NCBI GenBank assembly: GCA_946999385.1
Contig: CAMQCZ010000009.1
Coordinates: forward strand, 1 to 60,960
DNA length: 60,960 nt
Source: an uncultured Lachnoanaerobaculum sp.
GTDB taxonomy: Bacteria > Bacillota > Clostridia > Lachnospirales > Lachnospiraceae
Reading direction: 5' to 3'
The notes beneath the pieces were generated by a model, which did no database searches, had not been told where the DNA came from, and saw only the letters and a list, made by a program, of their open reading frames with translations. Of this stretch, positions 25,423 to 33,705 are shown one piece after another (within the stretch, counting starts at the first letter, position 1; each line of letters starts with the position of its first letter). The position numbers and the translations under genes were made by a program.

Positions 25423-27081
25423 TTATTTTGCTGAATTTATTACATTTAAAATTATTCTTTTCAATTCTTCAGAATTTATATCAGAATCAGGCTTTTTTTC
25501 TTCCTTTTTTTCTCCTAATATATTTACACTATTTTCAAACATATTAACTATTTCATTAGGACTAAGCTCAAATGCATTATAAGAGCATCCATTTACACAG
25601 CATTTCTTCTCTTTTTCTTTTACACTATTATGATCGCAGCAAGCAAGCTCTTTATTATCACAGCAATTAAGTTCATCAACATGCCCATTTAATAAGGCTT
25701 GAAATCTACTATCATCTTTTGCCAAGGTCGTAACATCCTTAATTCCATAAGCAACCTTCTTAATATTAAGCAAATGTAAAGGTCCTACATTTTCAGAAAC
25801 AGAGCTTCCTCCCATAGTTCCACAGCCTAATGTAAATGAAGTTAGCATTCCTGTTGATATACCTGTTCCTCCTTGAGTTCCACCTGTATTTACAAGTATT
25901 CTTGAGGCAGGCTTAACTGAGAATTTATTTACTATATCCTCATTATTTGTATGTAAGCTCATTGTATGACCAATACCATTTTGTAACAAATCTATACTTA
26001 AATGGCAAGCCTCTTCCCAATCTTTAACAACATAAAACGCCAAAACAGTAGTCAGCTTTTCATGTGATAATGGATAATCCTTACCTACCCCATATTGTCT
26101 TCCAATTAATACCTTAGTATTTTCAGGCACTGAAATACCTGCACTCTTTGCAATATATTTAGCACTTCTTCCTACATACTTAGCATTCATAGCCATATTA
26201 GCTTTAAATAATAAGCTTGATACTTTAGCCGTTTCATCATCTGTCATGAAATAAGCACCGGCTTTTATAAATTCCTTAACTACCTCGCTCTGGTTTACTT
26301 CTTCACATATTATTGACTGCTCTGAAGCACAAATAGTACCATTATCAAAGGTTTTACTAGCCATTATTCTCTCTACAGCTTTTTTAATATCTGCACTTCT
26401 TTCTATATATGCAGGTGAATTTCCGGCTCCAACTCCTATTGCAGGCTTACCTGCACTATAAGCCGCTTTTACCATACTAGGACCGCCTGTAGCTATTATT
26501 AATGCTACTTCCTTTGATTTCATCATAGCATTTGTAGTTTCCAATGTAGGCATACTTACGCAACTAACTATACCCTCAGGAGCACCGGCTTTAACAGCGG
26601 CGGCTTCCATTATATTTGCGGCTTTCAAAGAACAATTCAATGCTGATGGATGTGGTGAAAAAATAATTGCATTTCTTGATTTCAAAGCTATTATTGATTT
26701 GAAAATTATAGTTGATGTAGGATTTGTTGAAGGAACAATTCCCATTACTAAGCCTACAGGATCAGCTACCTCAATAATTTTTTTATCATCATCCTTACGA
26801 ATTATACCTACTGTCTTCATATCTTTTATATCATCATATAATAAAGCAGAGGCTGCATAATTTTTATATGCCTTATCTAAGGCAATTCCAAAGCCTGTTT
26901 CTTCAGAAGCCATTTTTCCAAGTATAACAGCATTTTCCATTGCCGCTTCTACCATACTTCTAATAATTTTATCAACTTGTTCTTCTGTATAAGTAGCATA
27001 TTTTTTATATGCTTCATGTCCTTTTTTTAGCAAATCTCTCGCTTGCTGCATTGAACGTAAATCATAATCAAAATTTTCCAT
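25423..27081 (-). CDS. cutF: CoA-acylating acetaldehyde dehydrogenase with Cys-rich tail
   Basis: The 552-residue enzyme oxidises acetaldehyde with NAD and CoA to acetyl-CoA inside the microcompartment. It resembles EutE: IVPSTNPTST near residue 117, SPHPSA, IATGGPSMVKAAYSAGKP, and the catalytic Cys251 in FDNGTICASEQ. After the catalytic domain (to about residue 480) comes a tail with seven cysteines as three CC pairs and one single (residues about 484-510), a second helix, a Lys/Glu/Asp linker and a final amphipathic helix SEELKRIILNVINSAK that looks like an encapsulation peptide. The Cys-rich stretch is not part of the standard enzyme. Confidence 0.93.
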   Translation of the reverse strand: MENFDYDLRSMQQARDLLKKGHEAYKKYATYTEEQVDKIIRSMVEAAMENAVILGKMASEETGFGIALDKAYKNYAASALLYDDIKDMKTVGIIRKDDDKKIIEVADPVGLVMGIVPSTNPTSTIIFKSIIALKSRNAIIFSPHPSALNCSLKAANIMEAAAVKAGAPEGIVSCVSMPTLETTNAMMKSKEVALIIATGGPSMVKAAYSAGKPAIGVGAGNSPAYIERSADIKKAVERIMASKTFDNGTICASEQSIICEEVNQSEVVKEFIKAGAYFMTDDETAKVSSLLFKANMAMNAKYVGRSAKYIAKSAGISVPENTKVLIGRQYGVGKDYPLSHEKLTTVLAFYVVKDWEEACHLSIDLLQNGIGHTMSLHTNNEDIVNKFSVKPASRILVNTGGTQGGTGISTGMLTSFTLGCGTMGGSSVSENVGPLHLLNIKKVAYGIKDVTTLAKDDSRFQALLNGHVDELNCCDNKELACCDHNSVKEKEKKCCVNGCSYNAFELSPNEIVNMFENSVNILGEKKEEKKPDSDINSEELKRIILNVINSAK

Positions 27082-27111
27082 TCTATTTACCTTTCAACCT
27101 ATAGAAATATT

Positions 27112-27732
27112 TTATTTATTCTTATAAAATTCTTCTATTAAGCTAATTAATTCCTTTTTATTACTCTTATTCAAATTAATGCTATTATCTATTGTATATT
27201 CAGCAGCTATTTTCTTTAATTGTTTATTTGTAATCATTTTTAAGATACTTTCACAAGCTGATATACCATATTTTTCTACAACATTATCAACATCAGACTT
27301 CGTTTTAATAGAATATACATCCAAATCTATTTTTTCAGATATATCCTCATCCATATTAATATTATCTAAATCATTACTAATATCAGATACTTCTTCTTTA
27401 TCAGTCTGATGTACATCTTCACTAAACTCAATACCAAGAGCTTTTTTATCTTCCTTAGTCTTAGAGTCTTCAAAGAAAATCTCTAATTCTTTAGCAGGAC
27501 TAGGTATTACATTACAAGAAATTAATTTTCCACCTAAAGCTTTCACTGCCTCTACTCCTGTATCTACAGCAGCCTGTACAGCGGATACATCACCTTCTAC
27601 TATGACACTAACATAGCCTTTACCTACATATTCTTTTTTTAATAAGCTTACATTTGCAGATTTTACCATTGCATCAGCTGCTTCTATAGAAGATATAAGA
27701 CCTAATGTTTCTATAAAACCTAGTGCATTCAT
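27112..27732 (-). CDS. BMC-H shell protein with long acidic C-terminal extension
   Basis: Residues 1-95 are a normal BMC-H domain (ETLGLISSIEAADAMVKSANV, GDVSAVQAAVDTGVEAV, NVIPSPAKELEI). A further 110 residues follow: an acidic, probably disordered linker rich in Asp, Glu and Ser (100-140) and a helical end (145-206) with SACESILKMITNKQLKKIAAEY and KKELISLIEEFYKNK, which resembles small helical LEM/SAP-like or Rho-N-like modules. The role is unknown. EutK and PduT-like proteins show that extended shell proteins can carry cargo- or nucleic-acid-binding tails. Confidence 0.9.
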   Translation of the reverse strand: MNALGFIETLGLISSIEAADAMVKSANVSLLKKEYVGKGYVSVIVEGDVSAVQAAVDTGVEAVKALGGKLISCNVIPSPAKELEIFFEDSKTKEDKKALGIEFSEDVHQTDKEEVSDISNDLDNINMDEDISEKIDLDVYSIKTKSDVDNVVEKYGISACESILKMITNKQLKKIAAEYTIDNSINLNKSNKKELISLIEEFYKNK

Positions 27733-27741
27733 TTACCCCTC

Positions 27742-28347
27742 CTATTTACCTACTGTATAGAATATCTTAACAAATCCGTCAGATGAACATTCTATAAAGG
27801 TATTCTTAGGTATACTCAAAATATCACCCTTTGTAGCTCTAAATGCAGTTCCATTTATCTTTATATCCAAGACGCCTTCTTGTATACAATATGTTTCATA
27901 TAACTCTGTTGTAGTTGAAAAAGACTCTCTATCAATAGTAAAATATCCTGACTGCATTGGTGAATCTTCACTATGTATAACCTCAAGATATTTAACCTTA
28001 TCACCTGTTTTTTCAAATAAAGGCTCTAATTTTATAGTATTTCCTTCTACTAATTTAAAACCACCTGCCAAAGTCTTAGCCTCATATTTTTTATTTTCAG
28101 ATATATCTAATAAACCTTTATCTACCAAAACTTTTAAAACCTTATATAAATCTTCTTTACTTAATCCTGAAATATCAAAATTTCCCATGCCTTCACCTCC
28201 CCCCTGTTTTTCTACAAAGGATATATTATTTAATTTTGCATAATCTTTTGCAGCAGGTGTAATGATAGTTTCATCATCTACATATATAGTAGTCTGATTT
28301 TTATCCTTGAAGCTTTTCATATCATTCATACAAATAAGCTTTTTCAT
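27742..28347 (-). CDS. EutQ-like cupin protein
   Basis: The 201-residue protein matches EutQ along its length. The N-terminal 46 residues (KKLICMNDMKSF, DDETIITPAAKDYAKLNNI) correspond to the EutQ head, a Gly-rich hinge GGGEGMG follows near residue 50, a short helical piece to 90, then a cupin barrel (residues 95-201) with YETYCIQEGVLDIKI and GDILSIPKNTFIECSS. Salmonella EutQ has been reported to have acetate kinase activity, so this protein might help turn acetyl-phosphate into ATP; that is inference. It sits between the vertex protein and the long BMC-H gene. Confidence 0.85.
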   Translation of the reverse strand: MKKLICMNDMKSFKDKNQTTIYVDDETIITPAAKDYAKLNNISFVEKQGGGEGMGNFDISGLSKEDLYKVLKVLVDKGLLDISENKKYEAKTLAGGFKLVEGNTIKLEPLFEKTGDKVKYLEVIHSEDSPMQSGYFTIDRESFSTTTELYETYCIQEGVLDIKINGTAFRATKGDILSIPKNTFIECSSDGFVKIFYTVGK

Positions 28348-28368
28348 TATTTCACCTCTTTTCTAAAA

Positions 28369-28635
28369 TTAAAAATTCAATTTACAATCTTCATCTATTA
28401 TTCCAACTATAGAAGCATCAACGGCACTATTTTCTTTTGATAAAATTTTTCTTGCAGAAGAACCTACTGTAATTATAACCCTATCTCCTATACCTGCTCC
28501 TACAGTATCGACAACAACCATTACCTTGCCCTCATCTCTTCCACCTATTGTCTTTGCCAACATCAATTTGCAACCACTTAGGCTCTCAGCTTTTTTTGTA
28601 GCCCATATATTACCTATAAGTATAGCTGTTATCAT
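28369..28635 (-). CDS. BMC-P vertex protein (EutN/CcmL family)
   Basis: The 88-residue protein begins MITAILIGNIWATKKAESLSG and continues KLMLAKT, VVVDTVGAGIGDRVIITVGSSAR and ASIVGIID, the pattern of the pentameric EutN/CcmL proteins that close the icosahedral vertices. The ATG at 28635 is chosen because AAGGGG lies seven bases upstream and the fold starts there; a longer reading frame extends into the previous gene without homology. It is the only pentamer gene in the locus, which is enough to close a shell. Confidence 0.94.
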   Translation of the reverse strand: MITAILIGNIWATKKAESLSGCKLMLAKTIGGRDEGKVMVVVDTVGAGIGDRVIITVGSSARKILSKENSAVDASIVGIIDEDCKLNF

Positions 28636-28637
28636 CT

Positions 28638-28937
28638 TTAACCCCTTTTTTCCGATAATTTTATTACTATATTTTCTATAGCATTTTCTACAGATGCAGT
28701 ATCTCCAAATATAGCTATGGCTATCATATTTTGTGGGCAACTACCTCTAAGCTCTTCTACTATAACCCCTGAGCTTTTTTCAGCTATATCACTAGCCACT
28801 ATCATATCTATTAATTTTCCTTGAACAAGACCCACAGCCGCAAATTTCGCTACTTTTAAATCAAGCTTTGAGCCCTTTCTTCTTTGTAGAATATCTAATG
28901 TGCTTTCTGTAGGAGATTTTATAATTCTAACATCCAT
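28638..28937 (-). CDS. Circularly permuted BMC shell protein (EutS/PduU/CutR type)
   Basis: The 99-residue protein has a beta-strand leader (VRIIKSPTESTLDILQRR) before KFAAVGLVQGKLIDMIVASDIAEKSSGVIVEELRG and then MIAIAIFGDTASVENAIENIV. This order of secondary elements is that of the permuted BMC domain seen in EutS, PduU and CutR, the last described from choline microcompartments. It overlaps neither neighbour and starts 20 bases after cutO. Confidence 0.88.
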   Translation of the reverse strand: MDVRIIKSPTESTLDILQRRKGSKLDLKVAKFAAVGLVQGKLIDMIVASDIAEKSSGVIVEELRGSCPQNMIAIAIFGDTASVENAIENIVIKLSEKRG

Positions 28938-28957
28938 AAAATACCTTTCTCAGTAAT

Positions 28958-30085
28958 CTAAATTCTTTGTCTAATAAGATTTTTGTATATTTTTTCCAAT
29001 TCTGTTAAACTAGGCTTTTTAGGATTTGTAAGAGTGCATTTATCATTCAAAGCTTGTTCTGACATTTTTTCTATAGCCGCTATATAATTATTTAAATCAA
29101 GCATATCATCTATATATTCAGGTATATTAACACTTCTTATCAAAATACGTATCTGTCTTACTAAAGCTTTAACACTACTAATATCATCATAATTACCAAA
29201 GCCTAAAATTCTGGATAATTTAGCATATCTTTTAATTGTTTCCTCACTTTTAGTACCCAAATAAGTATTATATTCAACTACATGTGGTAATAATATAGCA
29301 TTAGCTCTACCATGAGGAATATGGAAATGTCCTCCAAGTGCATGTGCCAAGCTATGACATATACCAAGTGAAGCTTCATTAAATGCCACTCCTGCCATTG
29401 AAGAAGCATTATGCATATGCATTCTTGCTTGCTTATCTTCTCCATCTATAACTGTTTTCTTTAAATATGTAAAAACTAAATCTACAGCCTTAAAAGCATA
29501 AGCATCTGTAAAATCATTGGCTTTATTTGAAGCGATAGCCTCAAGTGCATGCGTTAAAACATCTAAGCCTGTATCAGCTGTTATGCTTGGTGGTACCGAC
29601 ATTGTAAAATCGCAATCCAAAATCGCCAAATTTGGTAACAAAGTATAATCTATTAAAGGTATTTTACTTTTCGTTTCACTATCAGAAACAACAGCAAAAG
29701 AGGTAAGCTCACTACCGGTTCCACTTGTTGTAGGTATTGCAATAAAATCTACTTTTTTTCCACCTGCCGTCTCATACATCTTTCTTACAACCTTAGCTGT
29801 ATCTATAGCAGAACCTCCACCCAAAGCTATGATAGTATCAGTATCATCAGATATCATAGAAATTGCTTTTGCTACTATTTCTATCGTAGGATCAGGTATT
29901 ACTTTATCAAAGATTCCATATGGGATGCCTTTGGAGTCAAGAATATTTGTTATAAGTTCTACCTTTTTTGAGCTTTTCATAAAAGGATCACATATAATAA
30001 ATACATATTTACTATTTAAATTTTCTAATTCCTTCAGGCTCCCTTCTCCCATACATATCTTAGTAGGCATTCTAAAATACTCCAT
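28958..30085 (-). CDS. cutO: Iron-type alcohol dehydrogenase (ethanol-forming)
   Basis: The 375-residue protein reduces acetaldehyde to ethanol and regenerates NAD for the aldehyde dehydrogenase. It has IALGGGSAIDTAKV near residue 80, IPTTSGTGSE, the iron-ligand segments DTGLDVLTHALEAIAS (Asp and His) and SLGICHSLAHALGGHFHIPHGRANAILLPHV. The ATG at 30085 is chosen over one 45 bases upstream, since GGGG precedes it and the family fold starts there. It lies between cutD and the permuted shell protein, as in known cut loci. Confidence 0.92.
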   Translation of the reverse strand: MEYFRMPTKICMGEGSLKELENLNSKYVFIICDPFMKSSKKVELITNILDSKGIPYGIFDKVIPDPTIEIVAKAISMISDDTDTIIALGGGSAIDTAKVVRKMYETAGGKKVDFIAIPTTSGTGSELTSFAVVSDSETKSKIPLIDYTLLPNLAILDCDFTMSVPPSITADTGLDVLTHALEAIASNKANDFTDAYAFKAVDLVFTYLKKTVIDGEDKQARMHMHNASSMAGVAFNEASLGICHSLAHALGGHFHIPHGRANAILLPHVVEYNTYLGTKSEETIKRYAKLSRILGFGNYDDISSVKALVRQIRILIRSVNIPEYIDDMLDLNNYIAAIEKMSEQALNDKCTLTNPKKPSLTELEKIYKNLIRQRI

Positions 30086-30151
30086 AATACTTCTTATCCC
30101 CTTTATATTTATAGCTTTTATTTTTAACATTAATACAATATCAATTCCTTA

Positions 30152-31099
30152 TTAATGTCTTATTACTCTAACTAAAAGCTTTTCTTTTTTTATCATATTT
30201 TCTATTCTGTCTAAATCATCTTTGGAAAGACTAGGATCTCCATCTACAGGATAAATCTTTCCTAATTGTTTATACTTGTTTACACCTAACTTATGATAAG
30301 GTAACAAATGTATACCTTGAAAATTATCATAATCTTTAAATTTTATTAAAAATTGAGATATTTGATTAATTTCTTCTTCACTGTCATTTATTCCTTTTAA
30401 CATAGGCATTCTTACAATAACTTTTTTTCTCCTTTTTATAAGCTCTTCCAAGTTATGTAAAATAATCTCATTACTTACCCCTGTAAGCTCATTATGTCTT
30501 TTAGGATTCATATGTTTCAAATCAAAAAGGTATAAATCTACATATTCTGAAATCTCCAACATCTTGTCAGGTTTAGTATATCCACAGGTCTCTATTGCCG
30601 TATGTAAGCCATAATCCTTACATGCCTTTAAAAGAGCTTTTGCCCCTTCTGCCTGCATAGTACATTCTCCACCACTAAGTGTTACACCACCACCGGAAGA
30701 AGAATAAAAATACTCATCTTCCTTTATCACCTCTAATATTTCTGATATTGTTTTAAATTCACCACTTATACCAAGAGCTGATTTGGGACAAGCCTCTACA
30801 CATTTTCTACAGCCTATACAGTCTATATCACGTCTTACTTTATGTATACCATTTTCCATTATGTGTATATTTTCAGGACAAACCCTTGTGCAAGCTCCAC
30901 AATTAATGCAATAGCTCTCTTTAAACATTACATTGAATTTTCTATCAAAGCTTTCAGGATTAGCACACCACTTACATCTAAGTGGACATCCTTTAAAAAA
31001 TACAACAGTTCTTGTTCCTGGTCCGTCATATAGACTGTACTTTTGTATATTGAAGATCATAAGCTTTCTATCAATACTACTATCAGCTGTCTTATTCAT
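30152..31099 (-). CDS. cutD: Choline trimethylamine-lyase activating enzyme
   Basis: The 315-residue radical SAM enzyme installs the glycyl radical on CutC. The radical SAM cluster motif is GCPLRCKWCANPES near residue 35 (CX3CX2C), and two ferredoxin-like motifs follow, CINCGACTRVCP and CIGCRKCVEACP (residues about 68-105). GGGVTLSGGECTMQ and HLLPYHKLGVNKY are further activase signatures. It follows cutC with 18 bases between them, as in all cut clusters. Confidence 0.96.
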   Translation of the reverse strand: MNKTADSSIDRKLMIFNIQKYSLYDGPGTRTVVFFKGCPLRCKWCANPESFDRKFNVMFKESYCINCGACTRVCPENIHIMENGIHKVRRDIDCIGCRKCVEACPKSALGISGEFKTISEILEVIKEDEYFYSSSGGGVTLSGGECTMQAEGAKALLKACKDYGLHTAIETCGYTKPDKMLEISEYVDLYLFDLKHMNPKRHNELTGVSNEIILHNLEELIKRRKKVIVRMPMLKGINDSEEEINQISQFLIKFKDYDNFQGIHLLPYHKLGVNKYKQLGKIYPVDGDPSLSKDDLDRIENMIKKEKLLVRVIRH

Positions 31100-31116
31100 A
31101 TTTTCTCCTAATTATA

Positions 31117-33663
31117 TTAAAAATGCTCCAACATTGTTCTACTTATAATCTCATCTTGAACATCTTTGCATAATTCAGAGAAGAATGCACTATATCCTGC
31201 AACACGTACAATCAAATCTTTATATTTTTCAGGCTCCTTTTGTGCGGCAATCAAAGTATCATTACTCAAATAATTAAATTGCATTTCACCATTTCCAAGT
31301 ATAGAAGCTGTTCTAAGCAAAGTAATCAAGCTTTCTTCTCCTTCAGGAGTATCAAGGATACCTGACATAATCTTAAAGTTATGTACCATTCCTATATTCA
31401 TATTATCATTAGACATCTTTGAAACAGATTTAATAATAGCTGTAGGTCCCTTGAAATCGGCACCCTGACTTGGACTTATACCATCAGAAAGTGGTAACCA
31501 TGCCTCTCTACCGCAAGCACTTGCTCCTGTCATCTGTCCAAATGGAGTATTGTTTGAAATAGATAATGTTCCATGACTAAGTCTTGAATATAATGTTTTA
31601 TATTTTCTATGTTCTCTTTCTGTAAAGCTTATCAAATCTGTAGCAATTAAATCTGCATAATCATCGTCATTACCATATTTTGGTGCATTCAAGCAATCTG
31701 TTCTTACCTGCTCATATCCTTTGAAATTAGCCTTTAATGCTTCATTCAAATATTCCAAGGTATATTTTTTCTCATCAAAAACAAGCTTCTTAATTGCTGC
31801 CATTGAATCTGTATATGTAGCAAGGCCTGACCAAACAACGCCCGGACCAAAATTATACATTGCTCCACCAGCTTCAACACCTCTACCTTTTTCCATACAG
31901 CCTTCATACATCAAAGACATAAGTGGCTTTGGTGCAAGCTCCTTGTGAACTCTTTGAGAAATTACTGTAGCTACACTTGTCCATTTTGTTATATATTTTA
32001 TTTGTTCTTTTACTGCCTTATCAAATTCTTCAAATGTCTTGTACTGGCTCAAATCTCCACAATCAGGAGTTACTTGCTTTCCATACCATAGTGGTACTCC
32101 ATGATTTAAAACTAATTCTATACAAATTGGCCATTGTGTATATGCTGTAGAAGTCCATTGATATAATCTTCCTGCTTTTTGAGGCTCTACACAGCCCATT
32201 AAACAATAATCTCTGGCATCTTCTATACTTACACCTTTTGCAAGCATCATCTTAATATGTGTATCATCAAAATGGCAAGCAGGGAATCCCATACCCGCTC
32301 TTATAACTGAAACTATCTTTTTAAGATACTCTCTTGGGGATTTATTATGTATTCTACATGCTAATGAAGGCTGATAAATTTTAACATGTCTAACTGCATC
32401 CATAAGTAAATAAGTTAAATCATTTGTGGCATCTCTACCTTCTCTTGTTACACCGCCGACACACATATTTACAAAAGGCTGATATCCTGCAAAGAATTTA
32501 GAACCGCCTTCACTGGTAATCCACATCATCTCAGACATTTTAATAAGCATACATCCTGCAAGCTCAAAGGCTTCAAAATCTGTCATTCTTCCTGAATCTA
32601 TATCAGCTCTATAGTATGGATACATATATTGATCAACTCTACCTATAGACATACCGGTTTGATTTTCTTCAACTGTTAATAAAGACTCTATTGTCCATAC
32701 AGCTTGAATAGCTTCCCAAAATGTTTCAGGCTTGTTTGCAGGAACCTTAGCATTAACTTCTGAAATTTTTAATAATTCTTTTTTTCTAATAGGATCTTTT
32801 TCTTTATTTGCCAATTCATATGCATAATCTGACATTCTCTTAGCATATATTTTTACACCTTCTGCTGTTTCAATAAGACCTTTATAAAAATAAATCTTAT
32901 CTATATCTTCAGGATTTTCATAATCAAGTGTTTTTAAATGCTCTCTTGCTTCAGCCTGAATATCATTCATACCCTTTTTCATTAATATAACATCATATCC
33001 GGGATTTGAATCTCCACCACCATTAACAGCATGATAAGAGCAATCAGAAACGAATGATTCTCCTGACATTTCCCAAACACCTGCTTCTCTATATTGATCT
33101 TCACAATACTCATCAACAGATTTACCCTTCCAGAATGGGAAAAGCTCTTCTCTCATTATTTTTTTATCTTCTTCTGATATATAAAATGGATCTTGTGGTC
33201 TATTTCCTATAGTATCTATTTCATCTACCATCCATCTCCATGCAATATCAGGTGAAAAAGCTCCGGCTCTAGGAGCCCCTTGTGGTGCACCTACAATAAG
33301 CTCATGGTCTTGTATAACTAATGGTGCAGTTTCACAACAATATCTAAAGCACTTTGCTCTAAGCAAAATCTTTGGCATACCGGGATTTTCTTTTGTTATT
33401 TTTGTTATAGCTCTAGCTCTATATGTAGTAATACTAGGCTTATGTGTCATATATATTTCTTTTAATGCTTGTAATCTTGGTGTTATTCCATCAGGAACAC
33501 CCTTAGTTTGTGTAGATGTACAAGTATTATTTTCACAAGTGCTATCTTTCTTTGTTATATCACTTGAAACTTTTTCAAATACTTTCATAAGTGCAGCTTT
33601 TTCTTCAGCACTCATATTTTGTGTAGCTTGTGCTAATTTCTCTGAAAAATCTTTTAAATCCAA
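31117..33663 (-). CDS. cutC: Choline trimethylamine-lyase (glycyl radical enzyme)
   Basis: The 848-residue enzyme splits choline to trimethylamine and acetaldehyde. It has every residue known for CutC, at a constant +2 offset from the Desulfovibrio enzyme: Tyr210 (DCSYHAV), Asp218 (GGGDSNPG), Phe397 (GYQPFVNM), thiyl Cys491 and Glu493 in CLMGCVEPQ, and glycyl-radical Gly823 in RVAGYSAFF. This separates it from glycerol, propanediol and taurine relatives. An N-terminal helix (residues 1-35, SEKLAQATQNMSAEEKAALM) and a CENNTC linker precede the core, like the encapsulation extension of type II CutC. The start is TTG, eight bases after AGGAGGG. Confidence 0.97.
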   Translation of the reverse strand: MDLKDFSEKLAQATQNMSAEEKAALMKVFEKVSSDITKKDSTCENNTCTSTQTKGVPDGITPRLQALKEIYMTHKPSITTYRARAITKITKENPGMPKILLRAKCFRYCCETAPLVIQDHELIVGAPQGAPRAGAFSPDIAWRWMVDEIDTIGNRPQDPFYISEEDKKIMREELFPFWKGKSVDEYCEDQYREAGVWEMSGESFVSDCSYHAVNGGGDSNPGYDVILMKKGMNDIQAEAREHLKTLDYENPEDIDKIYFYKGLIETAEGVKIYAKRMSDYAYELANKEKDPIRKKELLKISEVNAKVPANKPETFWEAIQAVWTIESLLTVEENQTGMSIGRVDQYMYPYYRADIDSGRMTDFEAFELAGCMLIKMSEMMWITSEGGSKFFAGYQPFVNMCVGGVTREGRDATNDLTYLLMDAVRHVKIYQPSLACRIHNKSPREYLKKIVSVIRAGMGFPACHFDDTHIKMMLAKGVSIEDARDYCLMGCVEPQKAGRLYQWTSTAYTQWPICIELVLNHGVPLWYGKQVTPDCGDLSQYKTFEEFDKAVKEQIKYITKWTSVATVISQRVHKELAPKPLMSLMYEGCMEKGRGVEAGGAMYNFGPGVVWSGLATYTDSMAAIKKLVFDEKKYTLEYLNEALKANFKGYEQVRTDCLNAPKYGNDDDYADLIATDLISFTEREHRKYKTLYSRLSHGTLSISNNTPFGQMTGASACGREAWLPLSDGISPSQGADFKGPTAIIKSVSKMSNDNMNIGMVHNFKIMSGILDTPEGEESLITLLRTASILGNGEMQFNYLSNDTLIAAQKEPEKYKDLIVRVAGYSAFFSELCKDVQDEIISRTMLEHF

Positions 33664-33705
33664 TTTTTTTCCCTCCTATATTCCTATATTTTTTTCATTT
33701 TAAGA

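Noticed and set aside
28636..28740. 35-residue N-terminal extension of the BMC-P gene
   Set aside because: It lies within the end of the permuted shell gene, shows no homology to EutN, and lacks a ribosome site, whereas the ATG at 28635 has one.
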